From the NCBI GenBank assembly GCA_965199895.1, contig CBDATJ010000015.1:62001-126000 (forward strand): a stretch of 64,000 bases of DNA, given 5' to 3'. Positions 37,202 to 47,107 of the stretch are shown here, piece after piece. A program made the position numbers and the translations under genes. This DNA is from Bin55 sp965199895 (lineage in GTDB: Bacteria > Pseudomonadota > Gammaproteobacteria > Pseudomonadales > Azotimanducaceae). Each line of letters opens with the position of its first letter. Positions within the stretch are counted from its first letter, which is position 1. The notes beneath the pieces are model-generated. The model made no database searches. It had not been told where the DNA came from and worked only from the letters and a program-made list of their open reading frames with translations.

Positions 37202-38053
37202 ATGTCACGTAGGACTGCACCCAAACTCACAGTAAAGATTTTTCCTCAAGAAGATGAGTTCAGACAAGCTAGTGATTTCGACTCTAAAGCATTGCCGTTT
37301 GCAGACAAATTATGGAGCCGAACAGGACACAATATCAACGCTATTGAAGTTCCGATCACCATAGCTCAAATAATAAACCCAGATTCAGATGTCAAATTCG
37401 TCAAAGATGAAATCGAACGATTAGCCAAGTGTGCAACCACCGACGATGTATGCAAGTTAATCGATGTGATGAGGGATGAAGGCTATGGGGTAGATGGACA
37501 TGAAGTCAAGGGATTTGAGCCTTATCTGATTGATATAGCAATGAAGAAAAAAATACTGCATCCCAGCCTCAGAACTTTACTCATCGTCGCAGTAGCAAAG
37601 AAGCTGAAACTGAGGGCGTGGCCGGTCAATCTCGGACCCTATACTCTGGCTATTGTCAGAGGGCAGGTAATCGATGGCTTTACATATGAAATCATCCCAC
37701 GAAGCTCTTTATCAGGACTGGCAAATTTAACCAACTCCACAGTCACTAGTCTGCTACGACGGTCACCCAACGAGAGTATCGCAATTCGGTTGATTGATTC
37801 AATCATTGACGAAATCGATTGGCATTCGGATCCAACCTTAGCACTAAAGATGATCGATTACAAGCAAGTCGTTTTAGGGTTTGATATCGAAGTTATTTGG
37901 CAGAGAGCGGATATTTGGTTGGAATTGGGAGAGAATGCATTAGCTCGAGAAGTTCTACAAAACGCGCTTTCGGAAGCTCAATCACCCGATGTAAAAGAGT
38001 TTTTGTTGGATCGACTTGCCGAAGTCTACCCTGATGCAATGGTACTAAACTAA
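37202..38053 (+). CDS. SirB1-like transglutaminase/TPR family protein
   Basis: 283 residues. The middle (IDVMRDEGYGVDGHEVKGFE, ILHPSLRTLLIVAVAKKLKL) loosely follows the SirB1 transglutaminase-like region, and the C-terminus (IDYKQVVLGFDIEVIWQRADIWLELGENALAREVL) fits its TPR-like tail. The usual RRGIPITLS block is not recognisable, so it is divergent and may lack activity. ATG 27 nt after prfC, likely one transcript. Function of the family is unclear. Confidence 0.5.
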   Translation: MSRRTAPKLTVKIFPQEDEFRQASDFDSKALPFADKLWSRTGHNINAIEVPITIAQIINPDSDVKFVKDEIERLAKCATTDDVCKLIDVMRDEGYGVDGHEVKGFEPYLIDIAMKKKILHPSLRTLLIVAVAKKLKLRAWPVNLGPYTLAIVRGQVIDGFTYEIIPRSSLSGLANLTNSTVTSLLRRSPNESIAIRLIDSIIDEIDWHSDPTLALKMIDYKQVVLGFDIEVIWQRADIWLELGENALAREVLQNALSEAQSPDVKEFLLDRLAEVYPDAMVLN

Positions 38054-38485
38054 AGACTGGTGGATTACGGAGTTATTTTGTAAGGTTCTTTGGGTTCTCA
38101 GAACTTTTCAGATCCCATAGATTCATGAAAAGTAGAGGTTGGGTACATCAGCATCCTTCCTCGGCTCTCATCGCAGCCGATTGTGTGGGTGATGATAAGT
38201 CGTTGGTGAGTTTCTTTCCTTCTTTCTCGCACACTGGGGATATTCCTCTTTGTTCACGCTTGAGCTTACCAAAGAAACGTTCATCTTTTGATTCACAGAG
38301 TTTTGAATCTTTCACATCTCCATTCAGCATTTTGTGAAGAACCGGGTCGATTTAAGGTCATCTTCGTTTTTCTTCAAGAGCATAAGAGAGTCATTTTCCA
38401 GAGATGAAGTGCTTGATAGCAAGGACTGAAACTACCCTAAAATGTGACTTTATTTCAGTCTAAGTTCGAACAGAAAAGGGAAGTT
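38054..38485. other. Intergenic region upstream of the restriction-modification gene
   Basis: Overlapping open frames of 60-70 codons occur on both strands (38125-38337), but I recognise neither, and both lack a good ribosome-binding site. Low-complexity T-rich runs (TTTCTTTCCTTCTTTCTC near 38212) lie in it. No recombinase or attachment repeats seen. Confidence 0.4.
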
Positions 38486-41400
38486 ATGGCTAGAAAGCTC
38501 CATCAAGTCATTGATGCCATCCGTGAGTCTCAAGATAGCTTGCGTGGCATTGGGACGCGGTTTGAAGAGTTGGTTCAGGTTTACCTGGGTCACGATCGTG
38601 AGGCCCAGCAACGGTACGGTCCGGTGTGGAGGTATGGGGATTGGGTTCGGGAGTTTCGACCGGATTGGAGTGAGCAGGATCGAGGCATTGATCTGGTGGC
38701 GAAAATTCGACCTGAGCACGGCGGTGGATGGGCCGCGGTTCAAGCGAAATGTCGCCAAAGTGATGCAGTTCTGCAACGAAAAGACATCGATTCGTTTTAT
38801 TCGGAATCTAAATCTCTAGGGTTTGAACATTTAATCTTCGTGGATACCACGGCCACCGAACCCGGTAAGAACTTTCGTGATTTCGTGGAACGCGGGGGAG
38901 TCACCCGTGTTCGACTGCAACACCTAGAGAAGAGTCAGCTCGATTGGGATCAGTATCTCCGTGATGGGACCTTAAGACACAAGGCTCGCAAGAGACCTCG
39001 AGATCATCAAGCGGAAGCCGTGGTCAAGGTACGGAGCGGATTAGCGACGGCAGATCGAGGTCAGATCATCATGGCGTGCGGAACGGGTAAGACCTATACC
39101 GGACTGTTGGTCGCGGAACAAGTCTTTGGGGTGGGTTCACGCATTCTGGTGCTTGTTCCTTCGTTAGCTCTGATGTCACAGATGATTCGGGAGTGGCACG
39201 GAGATGCGACGGTCCGGTTAAGAAGTTATTCGGTCTGTTCGGATCAACAAGTGGGGAGTCGAGTCAATCAAGATGTGATTCACCTATCGGCATCCGATCT
39301 GGTGATCCCTCCGACCACCGATCCTGAGCCATTCGCCGCGGCTGCCGGTGCGGACGATGCCGAAGCGATCACCGTTGTGTTTGCGACGTATCACTCCTTA
39401 GCAGTGATTCATGAAGCCCAGAGAGACTATGGGTTACCCGTATTTGATTTGATGCTGTGTGATGAAGCCCACCGGACGACCGGTCAGGTGGAGGCCGATC
39501 AAGAAGGTTCGGTCTTTGTTCGAGTCCACGATGCCGACTATGTCCACAGTCGGAAACGGTTATACCTCACGGCCACTCCTCGGGTGTACACTGCGGCCTC
39601 GAAAGCCAGTGCCGACCAAGGTTCGGTGACCCTGTGTTCGATGGACGATGTACGTCAGTTTGGGGAAGTGTTGTATTACCGTGGTTTTGCGTGGGCGGTT
39701 GAAAACCAGCTGCTTTCGGACTATCGAGTGATTGTGCTGGCTCTGGATGAAGGCATGGTGAATGCGGCTCTGCAAAAGCTGCTGGAATCCGAAGATAAAG
39801 ACATCAAATTAGATGATGTCACCAAGATAGTGGGGTGTTACAAAGCCTTGTTAAAGGCCACAACAGGCTCTTACGGATTTGCAGAAGATCCGGATCCGTG
39901 TCGCAGAGTGTTGGCGTTCTGTAATACCATCCGCAATTCCAAGCTGGTGACCCGAGAGTTTCAAGAGGTCATTGATCACTACTGCGAGCAAGAGCTCACT
40001 GCAGACACTCCGTGGAGGTGTGAAGTCAATCACGTGGATGGTACCGATGGAAGCCACTATCGAACGAGGATGTTAGATTGGCTGGCGGATCAACCGCAAG
40101 CGTCTGAAATTCGGATCTTGAGCAATGTCCGATGTTTGGGGGAAGGAGTTGATGTTCCGGCTTTAGATGGGATCGTGTTTTTCCATCCGCGCAAGAGTCC
40201 GATTGACGTGGTTCAAGCCGTAGGACGGGTGATGCGTCGAGCTCCGGGTAAGAAGTTTGGGTATGTGGTGTTACCGGTGGCGATCCCCAGTGGGCTCACG
40301 CCCGAAGCGTCGTTGAAGCAAAACAAGGCTTATGAGACGGTTTGGGAGGTGATCAATGCTCTGAAGTCGCACGATGAGAGACTGGAAGCTGATATTAATC
40401 GACTGCAACTCGAAGGGAGTGCCTTAAGTCGCATCCAGATCTTGCACGAAATACCCGAAACTCAATCGGCTCGCTATCAAGGGGCACGTTCTGCCCCGAG
40501 TATGGGTCAATCGGAAGAGGTCGTTGAGGAAAAGGAACTGGATTTTCAGCCAAGTTTAGATCGGTCGATGGGGGATGCGTTTAGTACGGCGGTTTATGCG
40601 AAGTTGGTGCAGAAGGTGGGTCGGGCCACGTACTGGCAGGATTGGGCCGGAGATGTGGGTCGCATTGCGCAGACGCAGATCACTCGGATACGGACGACCC
40701 TGGAAGGAGATCCTGCGAGTCTGCAGGTGTTTCAAGCGTTTGTCTCGGAACTTCAGGATGATCTCAATCCGGCGGTGACGGCCGCACAAGCGTTAGAGTT
40801 ACTCGCCCAACACGTGATTACTCGACCGATCTTCAACTCGTTGTTTGAAGGTCATGAGTTTATCCAACAGAATTCCGTTTCCAAAGCGATGGAGCGAGTG
40901 TTAGCCACTTTGGATGAACGGAATCTCGAGAAAGAAACGGAATCGTTACAGTCGTTTTACGATGAAGTGGAATGGCGGATTCAAGATACCCGGACTTCTC
41001 GGGCGAAACAGGAGTTGGTACGAGAGTTATACGATAAGTTCTTTCGCACGGCATTTCCGCGGGCGACCGAGATGTTGGGGATTGCGTTCACTCCGGTTGA
41101 ACTTGTTGATTATGTCTTGAACTCGACCGAATACTTACTTAACCGGCATTTTGGTAAGAGTCTGAGTGATGAGGGAGTCCATGTCATTGATCCGTTTGTG
41201 GGTACGGGTACTTTTATCACCCGACTCCTGCAGTCGGGGCTCATCGGTAGGGACGATCTGCAACGCATGTATCGAGAAGAGATCCATGCTAATGAGATGG
41301 TGTTGTTAGCGTATTACGTGGCCGGCATCAACATTGAAGCGGTGTATCACGAAGCCCGGGGTGATGGAGCCTATGAACCGTTTGATCGATTGGTCTTTCA

Positions 41401-43333
41401 GGATACGTTTCAGAGTTTTGAAGCGGGCAGTGAGCTCAAAGGTATTTTCCCTTTGAATCATGAACGAATCGAAACTCAACAACAAGTGTCTTTTGACGTA
41501 GTCATGGGTAATCCTCCTTACTCTAAAGGACAAAAGAGTGGAAGTGATAATGCGGCCAATGTTGACTATCTGACACTGGACCGTCGAATCTCCGAAACTT
41601 ACGTTTCAAAATCCATAAAGGGAGCAAATAGAAATTCTCTTTATGACAGTTACGTAAGAGCCTATCGCTGGGCGACGGATCGCTTAGGAGATCAGGGTGT
41701 CGTCGCCTTTGTGACGGGAGGAGGCTGGTTAGATGGAAAAGCAGCCGCCGGGATACGTTCGTGTTTTGTGGATGAGTTTTCAAATGTGTATGTGGTGAAT
41801 CTGCGAGGCAATGCGCGACAAAAAGGTGAAATAGCCAAGAAAGAGGGAGCTACGATCTTTGAACAAGCCAGTCGCAGTACCATCACTTTGACGTTTTTAG
41901 TCAAAGATGTTTCGGTCACCGAACGAGCACGGATTTGGTATCACGACATTGGTGATTATTTGAGTCGACAACAGAAATTCGACCAACTGATCCAATTCCA
42001 TAGTCTCCAACACACCCCACTCATCGAAATCACACCCAATAAACATCATGATTGGATTAACCAACGAAGTGAACAATTTCAACACTATTTACCTCTGAGT
42101 CCCAGAAACGCTGAAAATGGTGATGCTCTCTTTGATAGGGAAACTAATGGAATGAAAACCCATCGAGATGCTTGGGTCTATAACTTTAGCAAAACCCAGT
42201 TAGAACAGAAGGTTGAATCCACCATTGAATTCTTCAATCAGGAGTTAGATCGATACGTCGCTGAGGGAAGGAACATCGTGCCTAAAGACTTCGTGACCTA
42301 TGACCGCACCCAAATTGCTTGGAATCGTGAACTGTTGCAAAGACTGCAAGCTAAACAAAAGATGGAATGTGCACCCCGCTGTCTGGCGATAGCCAATTAC
42401 CGTCCGATGACCAAGCTGTGGTGTTATCACAACTCTGAATTAGTTAGTGATCCCTCTCAGACTCATACCATTTTTGTCACCCCAGCCACCAGGATTAGGA
42501 CGATCTGTGTTTCGGGTTCAGGAGCGTTTGAACCCACCACTTGGATGGTGGATCGGGTGGCTGATCTGAATCTATTGGTAGCAGGGGCTAAGTGTTTTCC
42601 CAGATCCAAGCCACGGCCAACGTTTGCAGCTCTTTTGACATCTCATGGACCAGAACCGGAAGCTCAATCTGGAGCCATGGTTTCCAATCTTGGAACGGGG
42701 GTAGAAGAACTGAAATCCTTCTACCCTAATCTCTCCATCCACGACGACCAGGTTTTCTACTATATCTATGGTCTCCTTCAGTGTCCGGAATACCTTGAGA
42801 GATTTCAAACCAACCTACAAAAGGAATTACCCCGAATTCCCGCCGTTGCATCGGCGGAGGACTTTCTCGCGTTTGCTGAATGGGGCAGACAACTGGCTGA
42901 CCTTCACGTCGACTATGACGAGATTGAAGAGTATCCCGTGAAGGAAGAATGGGTGGACCCGGTCACCTTATCACTACAGGAGGACGAAAAGAAATACCGG
43001 GTTGAAAAAATGAGGTTCCCAGACAAGAACGATCGTTCAACCATCCGCTATAACCATTTCCTGACGGTCTCGGGTATCCCTGAAGAAACCTATGAGTTCA
43101 CCGTCAATGGACGAAGTTTAGTGGCATGGGTTATGGATCGACAACAAGTGCGAATCCACAAAGACAGCGGTATCGTCAACGATCCGAACGACTTCGCCAA
43201 CGAAACCATGAAGGATCCGGCCTATCCCTTGCGGTTGCTCAAACGTGCCATCACCGCCGGAATAGAAACTCGAAAAATCCAACAGTCAATGCCTCCTCTG
43301 AGGATTCATCCCAAAATGGAACGAGAACCCTAA
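38486..43333 (+). CDS. Type ISP-like single-polypeptide restriction-modification enzyme
   Basis: About 1615 residues, similar in plan and length to LlaGI/LlaBIII type ISP enzymes. N-terminal Mrr-like nuclease: GTRFEELV (from residue 23), GIDLVAK (about 68), QAKC (about 85). SF2 helicase: ACGTGKT (about 196), CDEAH (about 325), QAVGRVMRR. N6-adenine methyltransferase: DPFVGTGTF (about 901) and NPPYS (about 1008). The C-terminal 500 residues should hold target recognition. It methylates one strand of its site and cuts unmodified DNA after translocation. ATG 38486 has GGGAAG upstream; a GTG at 38444 is in frame. Base composition shifts along the gene (see findings). Confidence 0.92.
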   Translation: MARKLHQVIDAIRESQDSLRGIGTRFEELVQVYLGHDREAQQRYGPVWRYGDWVREFRPDWSEQDRGIDLVAKIRPEHGGGWAAVQAKCRQSDAVLQRKDIDSFYSESKSLGFEHLIFVDTTATEPGKNFRDFVERGGVTRVRLQHLEKSQLDWDQYLRDGTLRHKARKRPRDHQAEAVVKVRSGLATADRGQIIMACGTGKTYTGLLVAEQVFGVGSRILVLVPSLALMSQMIREWHGDATVRLRSYSVCSDQQVGSRVNQDVIHLSASDLVIPPTTDPEPFAAAAGADDAEAITVVFATYHSLAVIHEAQRDYGLPVFDLMLCDEAHRTTGQVEADQEGSVFVRVHDADYVHSRKRLYLTATPRVYTAASKASADQGSVTLCSMDDVRQFGEVLYYRGFAWAVENQLLSDYRVIVLALDEGMVNAALQKLLESEDKDIKLDDVTKIVGCYKALLKATTGSYGFAEDPDPCRRVLAFCNTIRNSKLVTREFQEVIDHYCEQELTADTPWRCEVNHVDGTDGSHYRTRMLDWLADQPQASEIRILSNVRCLGEGVDVPALDGIVFFHPRKSPIDVVQAVGRVMRRAPGKKFGYVVLPVAIPSGLTPEASLKQNKAYETVWEVINALKSHDERLEADINRLQLEGSALSRIQILHEIPETQSARYQGARSAPSMGQSEEVVEEKELDFQPSLDRSMGDAFSTAVYAKLVQKVGRATYWQDWAGDVGRIAQTQITRIRTTLEGDPASLQVFQAFVSELQDDLNPAVTAAQALELLAQHVITRPIFNSLFEGHEFIQQNSVSKAMERVLATLDERNLEKETESLQSFYDEVEWRIQDTRTSRAKQELVRELYDKFFRTAFPRATEMLGIAFTPVELVDYVLNSTEYLLNRHFGKSLSDEGVHVIDPFVGTGTFITRLLQSGLIGRDDLQRMYREEIHANEMVLLAYYVAGINIEAVYHEARGDGAYEPFDRLVFQDTFQSFEAGSELKGIFPLNHERIETQQQVSFDVVMGNPPYSKGQKSGSDNAANVDYLTLDRRISETYVSKSIKGANRNSLYDSYVRAYRWATDRLGDQGVVAFVTGGGWLDGKAAAGIRSCFVDEFSNVYVVNLRGNARQKGEIAKKEGATIFEQASRSTITLTFLVKDVSVTERARIWYHDIGDYLSRQQKFDQLIQFHSLQHTPLIEITPNKHHDWINQRSEQFQHYLPLSPRNAENGDALFDRETNGMKTHRDAWVYNFSKTQLEQKVESTIEFFNQELDRYVAEGRNIVPKDFVTYDRTQIAWNRELLQRLQAKQKMECAPRCLAIANYRPMTKLWCYHNSELVSDPSQTHTIFVTPATRIRTICVSGSGAFEPTTWMVDRVADLNLLVAGAKCFPRSKPRPTFAALLTSHGPEPEAQSGAMVSNLGTGVEELKSFYPNLSIHDDQVFYYIYGLLQCPEYLERFQTNLQKELPRIPAVASAEDFLAFAEWGRQLADLHVDYDEIEEYPVKEEWVDPVTLSLQEDEKKYRVEKMRFPDKNDRSTIRYNHFLTVSGIPEETYEFTVNGRSLVAWVMDRQQVRIHKDSGIVNDPNDFANETMKDPAYPLRLLKRAITAGIETRKIQQSMPPLRIHPKMEREP

Positions 43334-43408
43334 GTTTAGATGCAATGGTGTGTTCGCAATGAATATGCTTTATACTCTCGCTAACTTTAGCGTAAATCCC
43401 TAAAAGAC

Positions 43409-45265
43409 CTAGTCTTCCATCATGTCTTCATAGGGATTGGGTAGGTTCAGGTCGATATCCTTATCCCAGCCAGGAATCGCTAAACTCTCTCGAGAAATCT
43501 CTAGATCTTTTCCTTCTAGGACTCCCTCACCAAACTGGTAGATTGCGGGGATGCCCGATTGAGTGGCTCGTTGGTCATATTCCGCAGCTAGTTCTCGGGT
43601 TGATTCCGCACGTTTTTCGTACTCTGCTAACTTCTTGCGACCATATCGTGCGCGTAGCATTTTCTTAGTCACTTCAGGCGAAAGCATGACTCCCGTTGCG
43701 TTGTTTCCACCAAATCCTTTGGAATTGACCAGCGCGACATCAAAGTTCTCCTCTTCACCGACTTCCAAGTGCTCAGGTGAGATTCTCAGATTGCTTTGGA
43801 AGACATCATCTGCAATGTGATCTATGGACGCGATTCCCGGCAGTATGCCATGTTTCCAAGTCCCTAACACCGAAGTGAGTTGATCACCAGAAGCGGGTCC
43901 AAGAGTGTGTCCTAGATATGCCTTTATCGCAGCGACCGGCCACCGCTCAATCCCGAAAGTTTTCGCGAGTTCGTTGAGTATATGGGATTCTGTCACTCTG
44001 TTTTGTGGGGTTCCTGTTCCATGTGCGTGAACGCACGAACGGTGCTTCAGAGACTCATCTCCGACGATAGCCCGAGCGATTGCCAGGGCTTTAGCTACGG
44101 TGATATAGTTGCCCACTCCCGGTCCCGGAATAGATTTCTTAAATCCATCAGCGTTGACAGCAACCTCTGGAACTGATCCATAGATTTCAACACCTGTTTC
44201 CAGAGCAAGCTCTTCGTCCATGAAAATCGTATATACGGCACCTTCTCCGAAGGTGAAACCTGCATTGGATGAAAATGGTCGACAAGCGCGTCGATTATCC
44301 AGTTCATCCGAACCATCCAAGAGCCTAAGTGTTTCATCTTCTGCTAGTGCCCCCATAATGCGAAATGACTCAAGAAATTCAGGAATGATGGGAGCTTCTG
44401 CACCTCCGACGACAGAAATGCGTCTGTCTCTGTGAATGATGTCTTCAACACCTTGCTTGACGTTGTATAGAAACGTAGCACAGGCTCCGATGACTCCCGC
44501 GGTACCACCGAGCGTTCCCAAGACATAAGCGTTCACAAAGTCCGCTGGCATTTCGACCAAACCCAGAGCAGACTGCTTGGATGTAGGGCGTTTACCTAAA
44601 AACGGTGCTTGTAGTAATCCTCCGAAACTGTTGGAGTCACATTGACCTAGTGCACTTCCAGCGTAGACTGAAACTTCATCGGGATTGACATACTGACGAA
44701 GTGTGTCCCAGGGAATACCTAGGGAATGAACTGCATCCGAAGCTCCAAGAACTGCTAGTTGTAATCCTCGGGGATGGCTTCTATTTGGATAGTATCGTGA
44801 AGGGTCGTACCCTGTGGGGAGTTGCCCCGCAGAGGTCACTTGAGAAGCTTTCGAATCGGGGATGAGCAGCCGCGTCTTACTCTTGATTTCTACATGAACG
44901 GTCTTCCCCGAATCACCAACCACATCCCAGTCGGGAGGTAGTTGATTGGGCATACAGCGTTTGGGAATATCGACTCTAATTTTGTCGTCGGTGGGACTGA
45001 AAAAGCTCGAAGTATGAACATGGATGTTGGAAGTATCAAAGTGCTCAACTTTACGAATCAAGGTGTGGTCAAGGATGTATTCCTTCATTGACTCGTCCAA
45101 AAGCGAGTCTTGCAATCCCATCAATGTTCTCAAGGATTGAAATGTATCTTCTCTGAGCTCCGGTGACAAAGCATCAATGACAGTCCGTCGATAAGACTGG
45201 TGTCCCGAAACTCTACCAGCAGGGTTGAGTCCCCCGAATCCAACGATGACGGGTAATCGCTTCAT
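43409..45265 (-). CDS. fabY: FabY-type 3-ketoacyl-ACP synthase
   Basis: 618-residue long ketosynthase beginning MKRLPVIVGFGGLNPAGR, very like Pseudomonas FabY (about 634 residues), which condenses acetyl-CoA with malonyl-ACP to begin fatty-acid synthesis. Recognised by SAGQLPTGYDPSRYYPNR, GACATFLYN (active-site Cys), HAHGTGTPQNRVTES and KAYLGHTLGPASGDQLTS (His pair), NSKGFGGNNATGV. ATG 45263-45265; a TTG at 45286 is in frame upstream. Last gene of moaB-thiolase-fabY, 51 nt after the thiolase stop. Confidence 0.92.
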   Translation of the reverse strand: MKRLPVIVGFGGLNPAGRVSGHQSYRRTVIDALSPELREDTFQSLRTLMGLQDSLLDESMKEYILDHTLIRKVEHFDTSNIHVHTSSFFSPTDDKIRVDIPKRCMPNQLPPDWDVVGDSGKTVHVEIKSKTRLLIPDSKASQVTSAGQLPTGYDPSRYYPNRSHPRGLQLAVLGASDAVHSLGIPWDTLRQYVNPDEVSVYAGSALGQCDSNSFGGLLQAPFLGKRPTSKQSALGLVEMPADFVNAYVLGTLGGTAGVIGACATFLYNVKQGVEDIIHRDRRISVVGGAEAPIIPEFLESFRIMGALAEDETLRLLDGSDELDNRRACRPFSSNAGFTFGEGAVYTIFMDEELALETGVEIYGSVPEVAVNADGFKKSIPGPGVGNYITVAKALAIARAIVGDESLKHRSCVHAHGTGTPQNRVTESHILNELAKTFGIERWPVAAIKAYLGHTLGPASGDQLTSVLGTWKHGILPGIASIDHIADDVFQSNLRISPEHLEVGEEENFDVALVNSKGFGGNNATGVMLSPEVTKKMLRARYGRKKLAEYEKRAESTRELAAEYDQRATQSGIPAIYQFGEGVLEGKDLEISRESLAIPGWDKDIDLNLPNPYEDMMED

Positions 45266-45316
45266 CCGTTCAAATGACCCATTCAAATCCAGAACAGTGT
45301 GAAAACACAGCGAGTG

Positions 45317-46465
45317 TTATACACGTTCCAACGCAATCGCAGTACCCTCTCCACCTCCAATACAAAGAGAGGCAATACCCCGTCTTAGTTTCTTTGCAGC
45401 AAGCGCGTGCGCCAAAGTTACGATCAATCGACACCCCGTGGATCCCAAAGGATGCCCTTGAGCACAAGCTCCGCCATAAACGTTGACTTTGTTTGGATCA
45501 AGGTTCAACTCTCGGATCGTGATCATGGTGACTGCAGCAAAAGCTTCATTGATCTCAAACAGATCTACCGAGTCTCGATCCCAACCAGTCTTATCCAGTA
45601 ATGCTTGAATCGCGTATATGGGTGCGACCACAAACTTATGTGGATCTAACGCGATGGAAACATGGTCGACGATTCTTACTATGGGTGGTTTACAGTTTGA
45701 GTTGGCAAACGACTCGCTCCCGACCACTAAACAAGACGCACCATCGGAAATGGAACTAGCGTTTGCTGCGGTGATGGTTCCGTCTATTGCGAATGCAGGT
45801 CGCATACAGGGAATACGATCTATTTGCGAGAATCTGGGTTGTTCGTCTTCTGAAAGCGCTTCCAATTGTTCGATTTCGTGATCAAAAATTCCCGAGTCCA
45901 TGGCATCTCTTGCTTTTTCTACCGAGCGAATGGCAAAGCGGTCCATCTCCGAACGGGTGAGTTGGAACTGATCAGCAGTCTCTTGAGCAAATTGGCCCAT
46001 GGTTCGACCAGATTCTGCGTCCTCGAGTCCATCCAAAAACATGGAGTCATGAACACTCTTGTGTCCCATACGCCTATCTGATCCAGATCTTGGCATCAGA
46101 TAGGGCATGTTGGTCATACTCTCCATACCCCCCGCTACAACGCAATGTGCACGTTTCAGCGAAATTTGGTCTGCTGCAATCATGGTTGCTTTCATGCCCG
46201 AGCCACAGACTTTGTTGATCGTCGTTGATGGTGTTGAATCGGGGATCTGTGCATCTCTCATGGCTTGTCGCGCTGGAGCTTGTTTCAGACCCGCACTGAC
46301 GACATTGCCCATATAGACTTCATCGACTGAATCTGGGGTAACTTGTGCATCGTTGAGTGCGGCTTCGATAGCATGGGCACCTAACTGTGGAGCAGTCTTC
46401 TTCGACAGAGCTCCTTGGAATCGACCAATAGGAGTTCGTCGTGCTCCCAGGATAAATGCAGTCAT
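45317..46465 (-). CDS. Thiolase (acetyl-CoA acetyltransferase family)
   Basis: 382 residues. Active-site Cys in NKVCGSGMKATMIA, His/Cys region GACAQGHPLGSTG and CIGGGEGTAIALE. Catalyses formation or cleavage of 3-ketoacyl-CoA; typical of biosynthetic acetyl-CoA acetyltransferases, though chain length cannot be told. ATG 46463-46465 lies 1 nt after the moaB stop; the longer frame upstream runs through moaB and is ignored. Confidence 0.93.
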   Translation of the reverse strand: MTAFILGARRTPIGRFQGALSKKTAPQLGAHAIEAALNDAQVTPDSVDEVYMGNVVSAGLKQAPARQAMRDAQIPDSTPSTTINKVCGSGMKATMIAADQISLKRAHCVVAGGMESMTNMPYLMPRSGSDRRMGHKSVHDSMFLDGLEDAESGRTMGQFAQETADQFQLTRSEMDRFAIRSVEKARDAMDSGIFDHEIEQLEALSEDEQPRFSQIDRIPCMRPAFAIDGTITAANASSISDGASCLVVGSESFANSNCKPPIVRIVDHVSIALDPHKFVVAPIYAIQALLDKTGWDRDSVDLFEINEAFAAVTMITIRELNLDPNKVNVYGGACAQGHPLGSTGCRLIVTLAHALAAKKLRRGIASLCIGGGEGTAIALERV

Positions 46466-46466
46466 T

Positions 46467-46973
46467 TCATTCAGATTCCTTGGTCTTTCGGAGCTTGGGA
46501 ATGAGTTCTGCAAAGTTGCACGGCTTGAAACTTGCATGCAATTGTTCAAGCAAGATTTTGTCCCAAGCTAACTTGCAAGCGTTTGTGGATCCAGGTAAAG
46601 CAAAAATTATTTTAGAATTCGCAAGTCCAGCGACTGCTCTAGATTGAATGGTTGATGAACCGATGTCTTGATAGGAAAGTGATCGAAATAACTCTCCAAA
46701 ACCTGGAATCTCTTTGTCGAAAAGCGGAACAAGCGCTTCAGGTGTACTATCTCTCCCAGAAAAGCCAGTGCCTCCAGTAAGAATAATGATGTCAACGTCT
46801 GGAGCATATATCCACTCCGAAACAATCGCACGAATCGCATAGACATCATCAGGAGTTATTTTTCTTTTGGTCACCACATGGCCAGCGGTGGTTGCTGAGT
46901 GTGCAAGTAATTGTCCAGAAGTGTCGTTGTCAAAATTTCGTGTATCTGAAACAGTGAGTAAACCAATTTGCAT
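46467..46973 (-). CDS. moaB: Molybdopterin biosynthesis MoaB/MogA family protein
   Basis: 168 residues of the MoaB fold: LLTVSDTRNFDNDTSGQLL, ILTGGTGFSGRDSTPEAL, FALPGSTNACKLAWDKIL. Family members adenylylate molybdopterin, or are of uncertain role when MogA is present. The MsrP enzyme of this window needs molybdenum cofactor. First gene of the thiolase-fabY transcript, divergent from the ACC gene with 134 nt between. Confidence 0.92.
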   Translation of the reverse strand: MQIGLLTVSDTRNFDNDTSGQLLAHSATTAGHVVTKRKITPDDVYAIRAIVSEWIYAPDVDIIILTGGTGFSGRDSTPEALVPLFDKEIPGFGELFRSLSYQDIGSSTIQSRAVAGLANSKIIFALPGSTNACKLAWDKILLEQLHASFKPCNFAELIPKLRKTKESE

Positions 46974-47107
46974 AGTTCAGCGAACCGAGGTCTCCTCGAC
47001 CTCATAAGCACCAATTTGTAGGGGTGTTTTCACTCCGGGAGAGTAATGCTTATTGAATTTGCTGATAATTATGAACAAGATCATAGAAAGCCTGATATTT
47101 TTGGCTA

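Noticed and set aside
38125..38337. Small open frames on both strands before the restriction gene
   Set aside because: No ribosome-binding site, no recognisable family, and they overlap on opposite strands.
35561..38440. The 11-mer ACTACCCTAAA upstream of both prfC (35561-35571) and the restriction enzyme gene (38430-38440) as an insertion duplication
   Set aside because: An 11-base repeat is expected many times by chance in 64 kb, and no longer match flanks it.
43381..43394. CGCTAACTTTAGCG inverted repeat after the restriction gene as a terminator
   Set aside because: The loop is only 2 nt and no T-run follows; too weak to call.
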